DNA of 5,971 nucleotides from QQUK01 sp913009765 (GTDB taxonomy: Bacteria > Zixibacteria > MSB-5A5 > GN15 > FEB-12). Numbering within the stretch: position 1 is the stretch's first letter; each line of letters starts with the position of its first letter. The DNA lies in assembly GCA_937900185.1 (NCBI GenBank), contig CALCCW010000372.1, forward strand, positions 1 to 5,971. The letters run 5' to 3'. This document shows positions 5,403-5,971 of this stretch, one piece after another. Made by a program: the position numbers and the translations under genes. The notes beneath the pieces were generated by a model that worked only from the letters and a program-made list of their open reading frames with translations, had not been told where the DNA came from and searched no databases.

Positions 5403-5843
5403 AGCTACCAAGTTTACTTATGACACATTATGTGACAAAATCAATCTTTCACAAAATAAAATCGATAATATTTGTTCTAAAATAACTTTAATTATCGAAA
5501 GATAAAAATCTACTATATTGTTTTAGATTTACCTGTATTTGTTTTGAAACTTTATTTATAATCCTTATCATGTTTTGCTTGCCAAATACACACCCCATTT
5601 CCAATCCTTTGATAAAAAGAATTTATAGAGGTATGTTATATTATATATTACTATATAGAAAATATATATATAATATAGAGTCTTGGCAATCAATCTACAA
5701 TTGGAAATAGTCATTGCTCAAAAACAGACACCCATCAAACATTTTTTTGCTACGACAATTGGAAATAGGGTGTGTTATATCAATCTAAAAGTTCTTCACA
5801 TTTTCAGTTCTAAATGATTATATTAAAATCAAATAGTTTTGAT
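5403..5843. other. AT-rich gap with hairpins and repeats
   Basis: No complete gene is seen in about 440 bases. Bases 5401-5505 keep an open frame that may be the displaced end of the TPR gene. TCGATAAT (5462-5469) pairs with ATTATCGA (5491-5498). TTATC-GAAA-GATAA forms a small stem at 5492-5505. AAATCTA (5506-5512) pairs with TAGATTT (5524-5530). The last, followed by T-rich sequence, is the best candidate for the end of the TPR transcript. Bases 5632-5680 are almost pure A and T. A 6-bp hairpin, ATCAAA/TTTGAT (5828-5843), ends exactly at the junction with the adapter. Confidence 0.5.
5588..5787. repeat. Inverted and direct repeats flanking an A/T-only tract
   Basis: ACACACCCCATTTCCAAT (5588-5605) and ATTGGAAATAGGGTGTGT (5758-5775) are inverted copies matching at 17 of 18 bases. 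A shorter copy, ACAATTGGAAATAG (5697-5710), repeats exactly at 5755-5768. ATCAATCTA occurs at 5689-5697 and again at 5779-5787. Between the outer arms lies a tract of nearly 50 A/T bases (5632-5680). The layout could be a small non-autonomous mobile element about 190 bp long, a set of protein-binding iterons beside a melting region, or a decayed remnant. No recombinase or replication gene is in view. Confidence 0.45.
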
Positions 5844-5901
5844 AGATCGGAAGAGCGTCGTGTAGGGAAAGAGTGTAGATCTCGGTGGTCGCCGTATCAT
5901 T
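5844..5901. other. Illumina TruSeq adapter (artefact)
   Basis: These 58 bases begin AGATCGGAAGAGCGTCGTGT and end CGCCGTATCATT. They are the reverse complement of the full TruSeq universal (P5 side) adapter, from the read-primer site to the flow-cell end. This is synthetic library sequence left in the assembly, not genome. Biological sequence should be taken to stop at 5843. Confidence 0.98.
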
Positions 5902-5971
5902 AAAAAAAAAATAATAAAGAATAAAAAAAAAAAAAAAACAATAGCATCATCAACTCTAAAAAACTACTCAT
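5902..5971. other. Post-adapter A-rich noise (artefact)
   Basis: Runs of A with scattered other bases follow directly after the last base of the adapter. This is the usual appearance of base calls made after the sequencing template has ended. It should not be read as a poly(A) signal, a terminator or a low-complexity genomic repeat. Confidence 0.93.

Noticed and set aside
5588..5775. Repeated ATTGGAAATAG units as a CRISPR array.
   Set aside because: The copies are in mixed orientation, of unequal length, irregularly spaced and too few. No cas gene is visible.
5902..5940. Poly(A) tract as a terminator or genomic low-complexity region.
   Set aside because: It begins exactly where the synthetic adapter ends and is best explained as base calls beyond the template.

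Overview
This is an AT-rich window (about one third G+C by eye) from a draft assembly. The biological sequence appears to end at base 5843. Bases 5844-5901 match, base for base, the reverse complement of the 58-nt Illumina TruSeq universal adapter, and the A-rich run to 5971 looks like base calls made past the end of the adapter. Everything after 5843 should be ignored biologically.

The host is uncertain. A methanogenic archaeon of the Methanosarcinales type is my first guess. The 2220-2615 product resembles a small PC4-like nucleic-acid-binding family that I associate mainly with archaea. A palindromic TTTATAAA box with purine-rich, BRE-like flanks also sits between two divergent genes. Against this, the 3846 gene has a nearly perfect bacterial promoter (TTGACT, 17 bp, TATAAT), and the phosphoesterase gene has a bacterial-looking promoter at its start. 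A low-GC bacterium, or an archaeon with acquired bacterial genes, fits almost as well.

Layout. (1) 1-188: the possible last codons of a truncated gene, then convergent intergenic DNA. (2) 189-1251, minus strand: a two-gene overlapping unit, a cysteine-rich zinc-binding protein followed by a small basic protein with a helix-turn-helix-like segment. (3) 1370-1815, plus strand: a divergently transcribed overlapping pair, a 69-residue charged protein and an 83-residue lipoprotein. (4) 1816-1911: two competing hairpins in front of a strong ribosome binding site. (5) 1912-2615, plus: a tight two-gene unit, a helical 100-residue protein and the PC4-like protein. (6) 2669-3466, minus: a complete calcineurin-like metallophosphoesterase. 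(7) 3467-3845: a structured intergenic region with a long imperfect inverted repeat, a crossing 8-bp pairing, a terminator-like hairpin and a strong promoter. (8) 3846-5402, plus: a 518-residue coiled-coil, TPR and membrane protein whose 3' end may be frameshifted. (9) 5403-5843: AT-rich DNA with hairpins and a set of direct and inverted repeats around a nearly pure A/T tract.

This is accessory DNA made of short independent transcription units, mostly of unknown function. No complete known defence, mobile or metabolic system is visible. The strongest candidates for something undescribed are the zinc/HTH pair with its shared divergent promoter, the TPR-membrane protein with the structured region ahead of it, and the repeat array near 5588-5787. 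The certain result is the adapter contamination.
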